Assembly: GCF_030812475.1 (NCBI RefSeq)
Contig: NZ_JAUSSR010000009.1
Coordinates: forward strand, 1 to 64,000
Length of the DNA: 64,000 nt
Source of the DNA: Pseudomonas lini
GTDB taxonomy: Bacteria > Pseudomonadota > Gammaproteobacteria > Pseudomonadales > Pseudomonadaceae
Direction of reading: 5' to 3'
Position 1 is the stretch's first letter. Each line of letters starts with the position of its first letter. Of the stretch, positions 41,280 to 48,598 are shown in pieces. The notes below the pieces were generated by a model. The model searched no databases, was not told the DNA's origin, and saw nothing but the letters and a program-made list of their open reading frames with translations. The position numbers and the translations under genes were made by a program.

Positions 41280-41878
41280 GCCTTTCAGCAAAACAGCCCC
41301 GACCGAGGAAATGCCGCGTCGCTGAGTGCGGGGCCTCATTCGTTCCTGCGCGCTTAGGTCAGGCTGTTTGCAGCCCGGCCTGCGCAATTCTGGATGCACC
41401 CACCAACCGGGAGAAGGCACGCAAGTCGCTCGCCCAGGTCGAGCGCCGGGAAATCAGGGTTCGCAAGGAGAAGCTGAAGAGCCGGGCCGACCATCTGCGC
41501 GAGGCTCAGGCCGCGATGAACGAGTATGTGCGCCTGCGTGACGCGCACCTGCCGTGCATCAGCTGCGATTCCAATCCAAGTGATCACGACCTCATCACCG
41601 GCAGCCGCTGGGACGCAGGGCATTACCGGTCCGTTGGCGCTTGTCCGGAGCTGCGGTTTGAACCGCTCAACATCCACCGGCAGTGCGTGAGGTGCAACCG
41701 GAACTTGTCCGGTAACGCTGTGGAGTACCGCATTCGGTTGGTGGCGCGCATCGGCTACGACCAGGTTGCGTGGATTGAAGGGCCTCATCCGGCTCGCAAG
41801 TACACCGTAGAAGAGATCAAGGCCATCAAGGCTGAATACCGGGCAATGGCCAAATACTTGAAAAAGGACGCAGCATGA
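41276..41878 (+). CDS. ninG: NinG/Rap recombination endonuclease
   Basis: The 200-residue protein has an N-terminal zinc-like CRVAECGASFVPARLGQAVC and a coiled-coil middle. Its HNH-like core has LPCISCDSNPSDHDLITGSR, WDAGHYRSVGACPELRFEPL and NIHRQCVRCNRNLSGN, the NinG signature. It resolves branched recombination intermediates. It is coupled to both flanking genes. Confidence 0.93.
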   Translation: MSLSAKQPRPRKCRVAECGASFVPARLGQAVCSPACAILDAPTNREKARKSLAQVERREIRVRKEKLKSRADHLREAQAAMNEYVRLRDAHLPCISCDSNPSDHDLITGSRWDAGHYRSVGACPELRFEPLNIHRQCVRCNRNLSGNAVEYRIRLVARIGYDQVAWIEGPHPARKYTVEEIKAIKAEYRAMAKYLKKDAA

Positions 41879-42552
41879 GACTGATCAATGCAAGGCAGGT
41901 ATGGACCGAAGCTCAGCACGAATCGAACGCGTCGATCAGCGCTGTGGCGATCGAGAAGGGGGAGTCGGCACCGGCGAAGAAGAGCATTCGCCTGCGCCGC
42001 CATGAGGCCGTGTTCGCCGCCCTGGGCGAGGACAAGGAGGAGCGTATCCAGGTGGTTCGGCAGAAGATCAGCATCAGCGAGACTCGCCGCACTCCCATCG
42101 GCCGATCCACCGCCCGCGCCGCGCACCTGGCGACCATCGGCAAGGTCCTGCGCGCCATCGACACACTGCCGTTTCAGGTGCAGCAGTTCGGGCACTACCT
42201 CTATCACCCGGTAATGAACATGCGTCACCTGCTGAATGCGGTGCTGCTCGTAACCGCGAAGGCTCAATTGCCGGACCTGACATCAGCCAAGCGCGTGAAG
42301 GCGCAGTACCTGGTCACACTGGCCCTGCAGTCGTACAAGGGGGAGGTGCACGGTGCCGCGGAGTGGGGGCCGGCCCGGGTAGCCACGGAGATGAATGCCT
42401 TCTTTGGCGTCACCATCGATCCGAAGAACTGGAAGCGCGACTGGCTGGACCTGTGGGAATCTCTAAAAGCAGTGATCAAAGAAGTGGATATTCAGGCGCA
42501 GCAGCCGTTGTGGCAGGTGATCTACGCGGAAAAAGCCCAGGAGGCGGCATAA
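41875..42552 (+). CDS. Possible late-gene antitermination (Q-like) protein
   Basis: The 225-residue protein (HLATIGKVLRAIDTLPFQVQ, then ALQSYKGEVHGAAEWGPARV) is mostly helical and basic. It is the last early gene, between ninG and a promoter-terminator segment, which is where lambdoid phages encode Q. The sequence itself gives no decisive Q signature, so the assignment rests on position. Confidence 0.5.
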   Translation: MRLINARQVWTEAQHESNASISAVAIEKGESAPAKKSIRLRRHEAVFAALGEDKEERIQVVRQKISISETRRTPIGRSTARAAHLATIGKVLRAIDTLPFQVQQFGHYLYHPVMNMRHLLNAVLLVTAKAQLPDLTSAKRVKAQYLVTLALQSYKGEVHGAAEWGPARVATEMNAFFGVTIDPKNWKRDWLDLWESLKAVIKEVDIQAQQPLWQVIYAEKAQEAA

Positions 42553-42662
42553 TCATTTGACATGACGGCGTTTTGAACGTACTTTTCCCATAGTGCACAA
42601 GTAACGCGAAACGCACACAAATCCCTGAGCCCGGCCACTGCGCCGGGTTATTTCTGGCAATG

Positions 42663-43000
42663 TTTAGATTGCTCGAAACCCCATGTACAATCGAGTTTCA
42701 GCCAGGCTTCTGTCTTGGCTCCCAGTTTCTGGGGCTTTCGGGTGCGACTCCCGTGGCGATGGCAATCTCAACCCTCGGCGTAATGTGTTTGGCTGCTGTA
42801 AAAGCTGTTGTTCTTAGCCACGCGATACCGGTCGCAGCGGAATTAACTGCGAAAGGGGATAATAAAATGGGAAAAATCTTCGGAAATGCTGTACTTGAAA
42901 CGATTCATTCCGTGGGTTCAAGTTGTCTCGCAGCTAGTGCTAGCCTCTCCGTGATTTGAGCTGATGCTCATCGAAACCCGACCTTCAATCTGGGTTTTTT
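42663..43000 (+). promoter_or_regulatory. Candidate late promoter, leader and terminator (pR'-tR' like)
   Basis: TTTAGA (42663-42668) and TACAAT (42686-42691) are 17 bases apart. About 300 bases downstream, AACCC / GGGTT with a T6 run (42974-43000) forms a terminator. A 30-codon frame lies between. This is the layout of a Q-dependent late start. No other strong promoter is seen before the lysis and head genes. Confidence 0.55.
42867..42959 (+). CDS. Possible 30-residue peptide in the late leader
   Basis: AAAGGGG precedes ATG 42867. The product is MGKIFGNAVLETIHSVGSSC plus ten residues. It may be a fortuitous frame in a leader RNA. Confidence 0.4.
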   Translation: MGKIFGNAVLETIHSVGSSCLAASASLSVI

Positions 43001-43046
43001 ATTGCTAGTGGCTTGTGTACTGTTCTCCATCCTAGGAGAGCATGGC

Positions 43047-43556
43047 ATGTACAAATTTTTTCATGCGGACAGAAAATCATCCCTCACACCTGCGCAAGAG
43101 CTGGTTGTTGATGAGCGAGGTCTGTCCGCTTTCGGCACAGTATATTGGTCATTGATTCAAACGGAGCCACCGCCTGACGCAGACCCTGCATTGATACGGG
43201 AGTATTGCGCCGAAAAGGCTTTGGGCATGGTTGGGTTTTGTTGGTCGAGGCATTGCTCGCTTTTCGCCGCCGAAACCATTGAGCAAGCAATAGAATTTGC
43301 GCATGCAGTTACCCCCGCGCCTAATCAACCAATTCCGATTTTTGAGATTTTTGCAGAGAGGGCGTCGAGGCACGATATGAATTGGCTCGACTATGGGGTT
43401 GGCGTGGATGCTCGGATCGAATATGCCTGCGCATACTGGAGAATGGAGGAGTCGAACCACAAACCCGCAGAGGGGCCACGAAAGCTGCCGCAATGGGAAA
43501 TCCTTATTCCCCTTCCTGCAAGGGTTGGGGCGCAAGTAGCGACGGTATTGTTTTAG
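43047..43556 (+). CDS. Hypothetical protein, possible toxin-like domain
   Basis: The 169-residue soluble protein begins MYKFFHADRKSSLTPAQELV. It contains RHCSLFAAETIEQAIEFAHA and WEILIPLPARVG. The opening Tyr/His/Arg layout and the SLFA-type segment vaguely recall DUF2441/ADP-ribosyltransferase-like phage proteins, but I cannot confirm that. GGAGAG lies eight bases upstream. It sits between two terminators as a single-gene unit, typical of a moron. Confidence 0.65.
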   Translation: MYKFFHADRKSSLTPAQELVVDERGLSAFGTVYWSLIQTEPPPDADPALIREYCAEKALGMVGFCWSRHCSLFAAETIEQAIEFAHAVTPAPNQPIPIFEIFAERASRHDMNWLDYGVGVDARIEYACAYWRMEESNHKPAEGPRKLPQWEILIPLPARVGAQVATVLF

Positions 43557-43577
43557 AGTTGGTTACTTTTTTTCAAG

Positions 43578-43603
43578 GGCCTCAGCATTCGCTGGGGCCT
43601 TTT
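43578..43603 (+). terminator. Intrinsic terminator
   Basis: GGCCTCAGC / GCTGGGGCC around ATTC is followed by TTTT, directly after the 43047 gene. Confidence 0.85.
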
Positions 43604-43723
43604 CGTTTTCGGCTCAGCCACACCCATTGCTCCGAGCTGGGAGTGCTGCTGTAGCCGACTCCACCACTGCAGGCGAAAGACCGGAAAGACCCTCCTGCCA
43701 AATCGACGCCAGAGGATCTACCG

Positions 43724-43961
43724 ATGTCTCACATCACCCGCTGCAAAATGACTCTTCGCGCCAAAGGGCCTGTTCAGGGCTCATCGGAATCACTGACGCG
43801 CCTTAACTTCGGAGCGGTGTGGTCGGCCAATCCAGCCGAAGAGGATGCGATCTACGGTAAGTACACCTTACGGCGAATACGTCGTGAACGTGGCTGCCGA
43901 TCGAGCCGAGCATTTCGAGGAAGGGAAGGATTACTACTTCGACATCTCGCCAGCTTTTTGA
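43724..43961 (+). pseudogene. Frameshifted small phage protein
   Basis: GAGG precedes the ATG at 43724. The first frame encodes MSHITRCKMTLRAKGPVQGS and continues to ...IYGKYT at about 43868. The coherent continuation (YGEYVVNVAADRAEHFEEGK, ending DYYFDISPAF) is in another frame and stops at 43961. One extra or two missing bases near ACCTTACGG explain the break. It may be a true pseudogene or a sequencing error. Confidence 0.75.
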
Positions 43962-44203
43962 ATCCACCGCAGCCAGGGCGGCCTCTCGGAAGGCCTGGAC
44001 ACTGATAAGCCGGCAAGTGCAGTGCTACGGAAAAACACCGGCCGCCCGTGTACCTCGTCCTCACCATGCTTACGGGGTAGCGCGAGACTGGATCAGCGAG
44101 ATCGATGCAGAAGGGCGTCGACTCAGTGAGAGTCTTATGGCAGACAGCGGGAAAGACTGCGCACCTATTCAAGATCGGTACAAGTAAGGCTAATGCTGCC
44201 GCT
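43962..44203 (+). other. Region with a start-less open frame
   Basis: A plus-strand frame ending at TAA 44188 reads sensibly for about 60 codons (for example HAYGVARDWISEIDAEGRRL) but lacks a credible start and ribosome site. It may be a gene remnant next to the frameshifted gene. Nothing else is visible. Confidence 0.4.
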
Positions 44204-44920
44204 TTACTTGAGTTTCAGCACCGCTGCCTTCCGCACTCCTGCCGCCCGAGGAAGATGCTCAAACAAGCCTGTATCAACCAGGTCCGCAATTACCTGTTGC
44301 ACAGCCTGCATGGTGTTTGGATTTCTCGCATAGCGAGTGCGCAAGAGGTAATCCAGAGAGTCTGGTTTCACAATGTCTAAATTACTTTTTGTTGCACCGA
44401 TCTCGATCTCGCTGACCTGGCGCTCATTGAAGACGTCTACCAGACGCGCCGCATAGAAACCGGCCTGGGCTCCGCCATAGGGAAGATCGATCCATCCAAG
44501 ATCAGGAGTGGTCACACGAATCGATGTATCTAGAGCCTCAAGTGCTGCTTCCAGTTGCTCCATCTTGGAGGTATGCAGAAAGTCGACCAGGCGATCGCCC
44601 TGAGTCTGAGCAACGCCGAGTAGCCGGCGCAGATCGGCTTTACGCATTCCGCGCTTCATCATTTCATTCCATAGCGCGATTTTGGCCACTGTGACGGCTG
44701 GTAGAGAGATGACTTCTTCATCGTTTTCAGGCGGAGTGGCTTCAGGAATCGCGCGGCGCTGGTCGACGTAGATGGATAGGGTTGTCTCAATCGCATCCAC
44801 CGCTTCGCGCTTGGCGTGCTCGCGGTCATCCCCATAGCTGTTTAGCTCTGGAAGATCACGGCAGAAAACAGCCAGTCCTGATGAGTCGTCTCGTTCAAAG
44901 CGGATTGCGTAGTTGTACAT
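44204..44920 (-). CDS. hicB: HicB antitoxin with long C-terminal extension
   Basis: The 238-residue protein begins with the HicB partial RNase-H-like fold (MYNYAIRFERDDSSGLAVFC). A DNA-binding helix-turn-helix follows at about 85-125 (MKRGMRKADLRRLLGVAQTQ). Typical HicB proteins end near residue 140. Here about 90 more residues follow (FYAARLVDVFNERQVSEIEI and onward), with a well-formed helical pattern and no known match. It should neutralise HicA and repress the operon. It lies 51 bases downstream of hicA. Confidence 0.85.
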   Translation of the reverse strand: MYNYAIRFERDDSSGLAVFCRDLPELNSYGDDREHAKREAVDAIETTLSIYVDQRRAIPEATPPENDEEVISLPAVTVAKIALWNEMMKRGMRKADLRRLLGVAQTQGDRLVDFLHTSKMEQLEAALEALDTSIRVTTPDLGWIDLPYGGAQAGFYAARLVDVFNERQVSEIEIGATKSNLDIVKPDSLDYLLRTRYARNPNTMQAVQQVIADLVDTGLFEHLPRAAGVRKAAVLKLK

Positions 44921-44971
44921 CGTGACTCCTTGGAAGTGATGGTCCAGCGTTCAGATGTGGTGAAGGGGCTC

Positions 44972-45151
44972 TTAGAGCCCCAGTTGTTTAATGATCGCCT
45001 TGCGGGTCGGTTCTGGCATTTCCTTGCTGCCGTGATCCGCGAAGGTGCTCTTGTTGCCATTCGGGGCGGTGACTTTGAAGTGGCTTCCTTTGCCTGCTTC
45101 GAAGGTCACCCCTTGGGCCTTCAACCATCGTCTGAACTCGCTGAACTTCAT
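44972..45151 (-). CDS. hicA: HicA mRNA interferase toxin
   Basis: The 59-residue protein (MKFSEFRRWLKAQGVTFEAG) has the double-stranded-RNA-binding-like HicA fold. The catalytic His is in GKGSHFKVTAPNG. GAGG lies just before ATG 45151. The frame extension to 45181 is unlikely. It cleaves mRNA unless bound by HicB. Confidence 0.9.
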   Translation of the reverse strand: MKFSEFRRWLKAQGVTFEAGKGSHFKVTAPNGNKSTFADHGSKEMPEPTRKAIIKQLGL

Positions 45152-45184
45152 CACCTCGCCTCGTTGTTTGGATGAGTCCATTCT

Positions 45185-45221
45185 ACAACATTTTTGTTCT
45201 AATACAACACTTTTGTTTTAT
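45185..45221 (-). promoter_or_regulatory. hicAB operator repeats
   Basis: Two 17-bp copies, ACAACATTTTTGTTCTA (45185-45201) and ACAACACTTTTGTTTTA (45205-45221), are spaced 20 bp apart. Each contains an ACAA / TTGT inverted repeat. They lie 33 bases upstream of hicA, where HicB should bind. Confidence 0.7.
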
Positions 45222-45242
45222 TTGTTTTAGCACCTATTCAGA

Positions 45243-45266
45243 CCTCAGCATTTGCCGAGGCCTTTT
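45243..45266 (+). terminator. Weak intrinsic terminator before the lysis genes
   Basis: CCTCAGC / GCCGAGG, with one mismatch, is followed by CCTTTT. It faces the holin gene and would need read-through by an antiterminated late transcript. Confidence 0.5.
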
Positions 45267-45298
45267 CGTTTCTGCTCCCTACGAGGGAGATCACCGGA

Positions 45299-45622
45299 AT
45301 GCTCAATATGCCAGACAGACCTGAGAGCTGGGCCAAGTTCTGGGAGGCAATGAGCAATCCGCTCCTACAGGGCGCAATCATGGCGATCCTCATCTCCCTC
45401 TTGCGCGTGCTGTACGACGCCAAAGAAACCAGCAAGCGCCGAATCATCTTCGAGGCGTTGATCTGCGGAGGCTTGAGCCTATCGGCCAGCAGCGTCATTG
45501 CCTGGATGGAGTGGCCGTCGAATTTGTCCGTTGCTGCCGGCGGAGCCATTGGCTTCCTCGGCGTGACAGCGATCCGCGAAATGGTGACCCGCTTCATAGG
45601 TCGCAAGGCTGATTCGCTATGA
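45299..45622 (+). CDS. Phage holin (lambda family type)
   Basis: The 107-residue protein has membrane segments near LLQGAIMAILISLLRVLYDA, IFEALICGGLSLSASSVIAW and LSVAAGGAIGFLGVTAI. The C-terminal tail is charged. It should form the membrane holes that start lysis. It overlaps the i-spanin gene by four bases. Confidence 0.85.
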   Translation: MLNMPDRPESWAKFWEAMSNPLLQGAIMAILISLLRVLYDAKETSKRRIIFEALICGGLSLSASSVIAWMEWPSNLSVAAGGAIGFLGVTAIREMVTRFIGRKADSL

Positions 45623-45996
45623 AGGCCTTCGCAGCTGCCGCCATCATCGTGCTGGTCGCCATCCTGTTGCTGGGAATCCAGCGCTACCAGGTGATCGCGC
45701 TCCAAGGCCAGGTAACGATCGAGGCCAAGAGCAAGGATGACGCCATCGAGGCAAACAAGGTGAGCCAGGCAACGATCACCACCCTACAGGCCGAAGCCAA
45801 GCGCAATGCTGACTACCTGAAAGACCTGAACAAGCGAATCAAGGCCAGTGAAGCCAAAGCCAAGAAGGCGGAGAAGAACTTTGAAGATCTCAAACGCAAC
45901 AGCAAGCCTGTTCGTGATTGGGCTGCTCAGCCTTTGCCTGACGGCCTGCGCGGGAAAGCCGGGACTGGTAACAAAGACGTCCGCCCTAAGAATTGA
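45619..45996 (+). CDS. Rz-like inner-membrane spanin
   Basis: The 125-residue protein has one N-terminal membrane anchor (FAAAAIIVLVAILLLGIQRY) and a long coiled coil (KRNADYLKDLNKRIKASEAK). The end is Pro/Gly-rich. It spans the periplasm and joins Rz1 to fuse the membranes in the last step of lysis. It follows the holin directly, with no endolysin gene between. Confidence 0.88.
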   Translation: MKAFAAAAIIVLVAILLLGIQRYQVIALQGQVTIEAKSKDDAIEANKVSQATITTLQAEAKRNADYLKDLNKRIKASEAKAKKAEKNFEDLKRNSKPVRDWAAQPLPDGLRGKAGTGNKDVRPKN

Positions 45997-46159
45997 AGCC
46001 CCCGAGCTGATCCCCTGTGAGCGAATCGACCAAGCCGAGTCTGAAGCCGGTCTTCGCATGAATGGGGATGTCTGGGAGCTGAAGGATCAAGCCATCAAGC
46101 TGCTAGACACCTGTGCGGATCAAGTGGATGCACAGATTGTGCGCAGTCAGAGCAAGTAA
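45848..46159 (+). CDS. Rz1-like outer-membrane spanin lipoprotein
   Basis: The 103-residue product is encoded in the +1 frame within and beyond the Rz gene. It has a very basic start (MKPKPRRRRRTLK) and a hydrophobic stretch (ASLFVIGLLSLCLTAC) with lipobox LTAC. The mature part is long for an Rz1. The nested layout is diagnostic of lambdoid spanins. Confidence 0.82.
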   Translation: MKPKPRRRRRTLKISNATASLFVIGLLSLCLTACAGKPGLVTKTSALRIEAPELIPCERIDQAESEAGLRMNGDVWELKDQAIKLLDTCADQVDAQIVRSQSK

Positions 46160-46160
46160 T

Positions 46161-46197
46161 CCGCGACACATTTCGTGAAGTTCAAATTGTGTCGCGG
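46161..46197. repeat. Inverted repeat CCGCGACACA ... TGTGTCGCGG
   Basis: Perfect 10-bp arms, extended by TTT / AAA past a one-base bulge, enclose about 11 bases just after the Rz1 stop. The arms resemble those at 38777-38812. Confidence 0.7.
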
Positions 46198-46236
46198 AAT
46201 GGTGGGTGTGCCGCAGGTAAGTGCAGCACGGGTGAA

Positions 46237-46428
46237 TCACTTCCCGGTCAGCGCTGCTTGTATGGTATCGGCGTATTGGGAAAGCCTTGAGAGTTCCGCT
46301 TCTAAAATGCCACCAGTAGTGTTGTTGGTGACTCGAACTGCGATGAGTTCTAGCGCCGCATTGACTGCCAGCAGGCGCTGGTCCGCGTCGTCACCGTTGG
46401 CGTACTTAACATCATCTAAAAGAGCCAT
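46237..46428 (-). CDS. Small phage protein on the minus strand
   Basis: AAGGA lies seven bases before the ATG. The 63-residue protein is helical and acidic (MALLDDVKYANGDDADQRLL). It is antiparallel to the surrounding late genes, so it may be expressed from the prophage. The family is not recognised. Confidence 0.62.
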   Translation of the reverse strand: MALLDDVKYANGDDADQRLLAVNAALELIAVRVTNNTTGGILEAELSRLSQYADTIQAALTGK

Positions 46429-46503
46429 GTTGCATTCCTTGCTATGAGTTGAATTCCATCAATACCGGCAACCGGCCACTATTTCAAGTATCAGCGAGCC
46501 TCT

Positions 46504-47112
46504 ATGACAACGAAGCAACCCGACTGGGAGGCAATCGAACGCGCCTACCGGGCCGGATTGCTTTCCATCCGAGAGATCGCATCAACTCAAGGCATCACCC
46601 ATGGCGCAATCAACAAGCGCGCCAAGCGGGATGGCTGGGAGCGAAACCTCAAGGCGAAGATCCAGGCCAAGGCCGACGCACTGGTATCCAAACGCACGGT
46701 ATCCACTGTGGTATCCAGCAAACAGGCGGATACCGAAAGAGAGATCATTGAGGTCAACGCTGAGGTCATTGCGAACATCCGCATGGCTCATCGCGGCGAC
46801 ATCTCGCGTGGCCGGCGCCTCACGAACAAACTGCTGGATGAACTCGAAGGCCTGACTGACAACCGCCACCTGTTCGAAGAGTTGGGCGAGCTGATGCGCT
46901 CCGAAGACGACAACGGACAGGACAAGCGAAACGACCTGTACCAGAAGATCATCGACTTGCCGGGCCGCTCCAAGACGATGAAGGAAATGGCGGAGACGCT
47001 CAAGACTCTGATCTCCCTGGAGCGTCAAGCCTACGACCTCGACACCAAGACTGGCAGCAATGATGCCGACGAACTCTCGAAACTGATGGACGATCTATCG
47101 AAGGAAGCCTGA
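46504..47112 (+). CDS. Terminase small subunit
   Basis: The 202-residue protein has an N-terminal helix-turn-helix (RAGLLSIREIASTQGITHGA, then INKRAKRDGWERNL) that matches small terminase DNA-recognition domains. A helical oligomerisation region follows. It recognises the packaging site and hands DNA to the large subunit, encoded two bases downstream. Confidence 0.85.
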   Translation: MTTKQPDWEAIERAYRAGLLSIREIASTQGITHGAINKRAKRDGWERNLKAKIQAKADALVSKRTVSTVVSSKQADTEREIIEVNAEVIANIRMAHRGDISRGRRLTNKLLDELEGLTDNRHLFEELGELMRSEDDNGQDKRNDLYQKIIDLPGRSKTMKEMAETLKTLISLERQAYDLDTKTGSNDADELSKLMDDLSKEA

Positions 47113-47113
47113 C

Positions 47114-48595
47114 ATGAAGCCCGAGCATTTGAAGCTGCTCCGGGACAAGAGATGGCGCCTGAACAACCTCTACTTCATCACGGACAAGCAGGGCAAGAAG
47201 GTCCGCTTCCGGATGACGGACGAGCAGATCGAGTACTTCGATGGGATGCACACCCGCAACATTATCCTGAAAGCTCGACAGCTCGGCTTCACCACCGAGT
47301 GCTGCATCATCCAATTGGACGCGGCTCTGTTTGAGTCGGCTAAGTGCGCCCTGATCGCTCATACCCTGAACGACGCCAAGCGCCTGTTCCGGGAAAAGGT
47401 GAAGTACGCCTACGACAACCTGCCGAGCGAAATCCGCGCGGCTAACCCTGCGCACAACGATGCAGCTGGCGAGCTGGTGTTCAGTAAAGGCGGCTCGATC
47501 TACGTTTCTACGTCCTTCCGGGGCGGCACATTGCGCTATCTGCACGTGTCCGAGTTCGGGAAGATCTGCGCCAAGTTCCCGCATAAGGCGCGCGAGATCG
47601 TCACCGGTGCGTTCGAGGCCGTTGCCACCGACTGTTTCGTCACGATCGAATCGACTGCAGAGGGGCGGGCCGGTTACTTCTTCGACTACAGCCAAACGGC
47701 AGAGAAACAAGCCTCTTCAGGCGCTCCGATCGGTCCGCTGGACTGGAAATTCTTCTTTTTCGCCTGGTGGAAGAACGCTCAGTACGCACTTGAGCCGCTT
47801 GCCGCCATCCCACAGCGCCTGCTGGACTATTTTGCCGAACTGAAGGCAAAGCATGGCATCAACATCAGCGCTGCTCAGGCAGCCTGGTACGCAGCCAAGG
47901 AAAAGTCGCTCGGCGACGACATGAAGCGCGAATACCCGTCGTTACCGGCGGAAGCGTTCCAGCAGTCGATCGAGGGCGCCTACTACGCCAAGCAGTTCGC
48001 CAAGCTCTACGCCAATCAGCGTGTCGGCGTGATCCCAAGCAACGATCACCTTCCAGTGCACACGTTCTGGGACATCGGTGTGGGCGACTCCACGGCTATC
48101 TGGTTCGTCCGGACGGTCGGCGAGGAATACCACATCATCGATTTCTACGAGAACAGCGGCGAAGGCCTGCGGCACTACATGAAAACGCTGAAGGATCGAG
48201 GCTACACCTACGGCGAGCACTGGGGTCCGCACGACATCGACAACCGTGAGTTCGGCAGCGACGGCAAGACCCGCCGCGAACTGGCCCGAGAGGGCTACGA
48301 GATCGACGGCAACAAATACAGCATCAAATTCAGCGTTGTGCCAAAGCTCGGCATCGACGAAGGCATTGAGCAGGCCCGGGAGATCCTGGCCCGCTGCGCC
48401 TTCGATGATTCCAAATGCGAGAAAGGGGTTTCCGCCCTGGAGAACTATCGCAAGGAATGGGATGACAAGCGCGGCTGCTGGAAAGACAAGCCGCTCCATG
48501 ACTGGTCATCCCACGCCGCTGACGCCTTCCGTTACTTCGCCGTGGCCAAAGGCCGCCGTAAACGCACCGCCACCAGCGAACCTCTGAGAATGTGA
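47114..48595 (+). CDS. Terminase large subunit
   Basis: The 493-residue packaging motor has a Walker A-like KARQLGFTTE and a Walker B region in LRYLHVSEFGK. A C-terminal RNase-H-like nuclease has Asp residues in FWDIGVGDSTAIW, WGPHDIDNREFG and DWSSHAADAFRYF. It pumps DNA into proheads and cuts it. It ends three bases before the portal gene. Confidence 0.94.
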   Translation: MKPEHLKLLRDKRWRLNNLYFITDKQGKKVRFRMTDEQIEYFDGMHTRNIILKARQLGFTTECCIIQLDAALFESAKCALIAHTLNDAKRLFREKVKYAYDNLPSEIRAANPAHNDAAGELVFSKGGSIYVSTSFRGGTLRYLHVSEFGKICAKFPHKAREIVTGAFEAVATDCFVTIESTAEGRAGYFFDYSQTAEKQASSGAPIGPLDWKFFFFAWWKNAQYALEPLAAIPQRLLDYFAELKAKHGINISAAQAAWYAAKEKSLGDDMKREYPSLPAEAFQQSIEGAYYAKQFAKLYANQRVGVIPSNDHLPVHTFWDIGVGDSTAIWFVRTVGEEYHIIDFYENSGEGLRHYMKTLKDRGYTYGEHWGPHDIDNREFGSDGKTRRELAREGYEIDGNKYSIKFSVVPKLGIDEGIEQAREILARCAFDDSKCEKGVSALENYRKEWDDKRGCWKDKPLHDWSSHAADAFRYFAVAKGRRKRTATSEPLRM

Positions 48596-48598
48596 ATT

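Noticed and set aside
42660..42866. A 99-residue protein starting at 42660
   Set aside because: Its start coincides with the -35 element and has no ribosome site. Only the last 30 codons have one.
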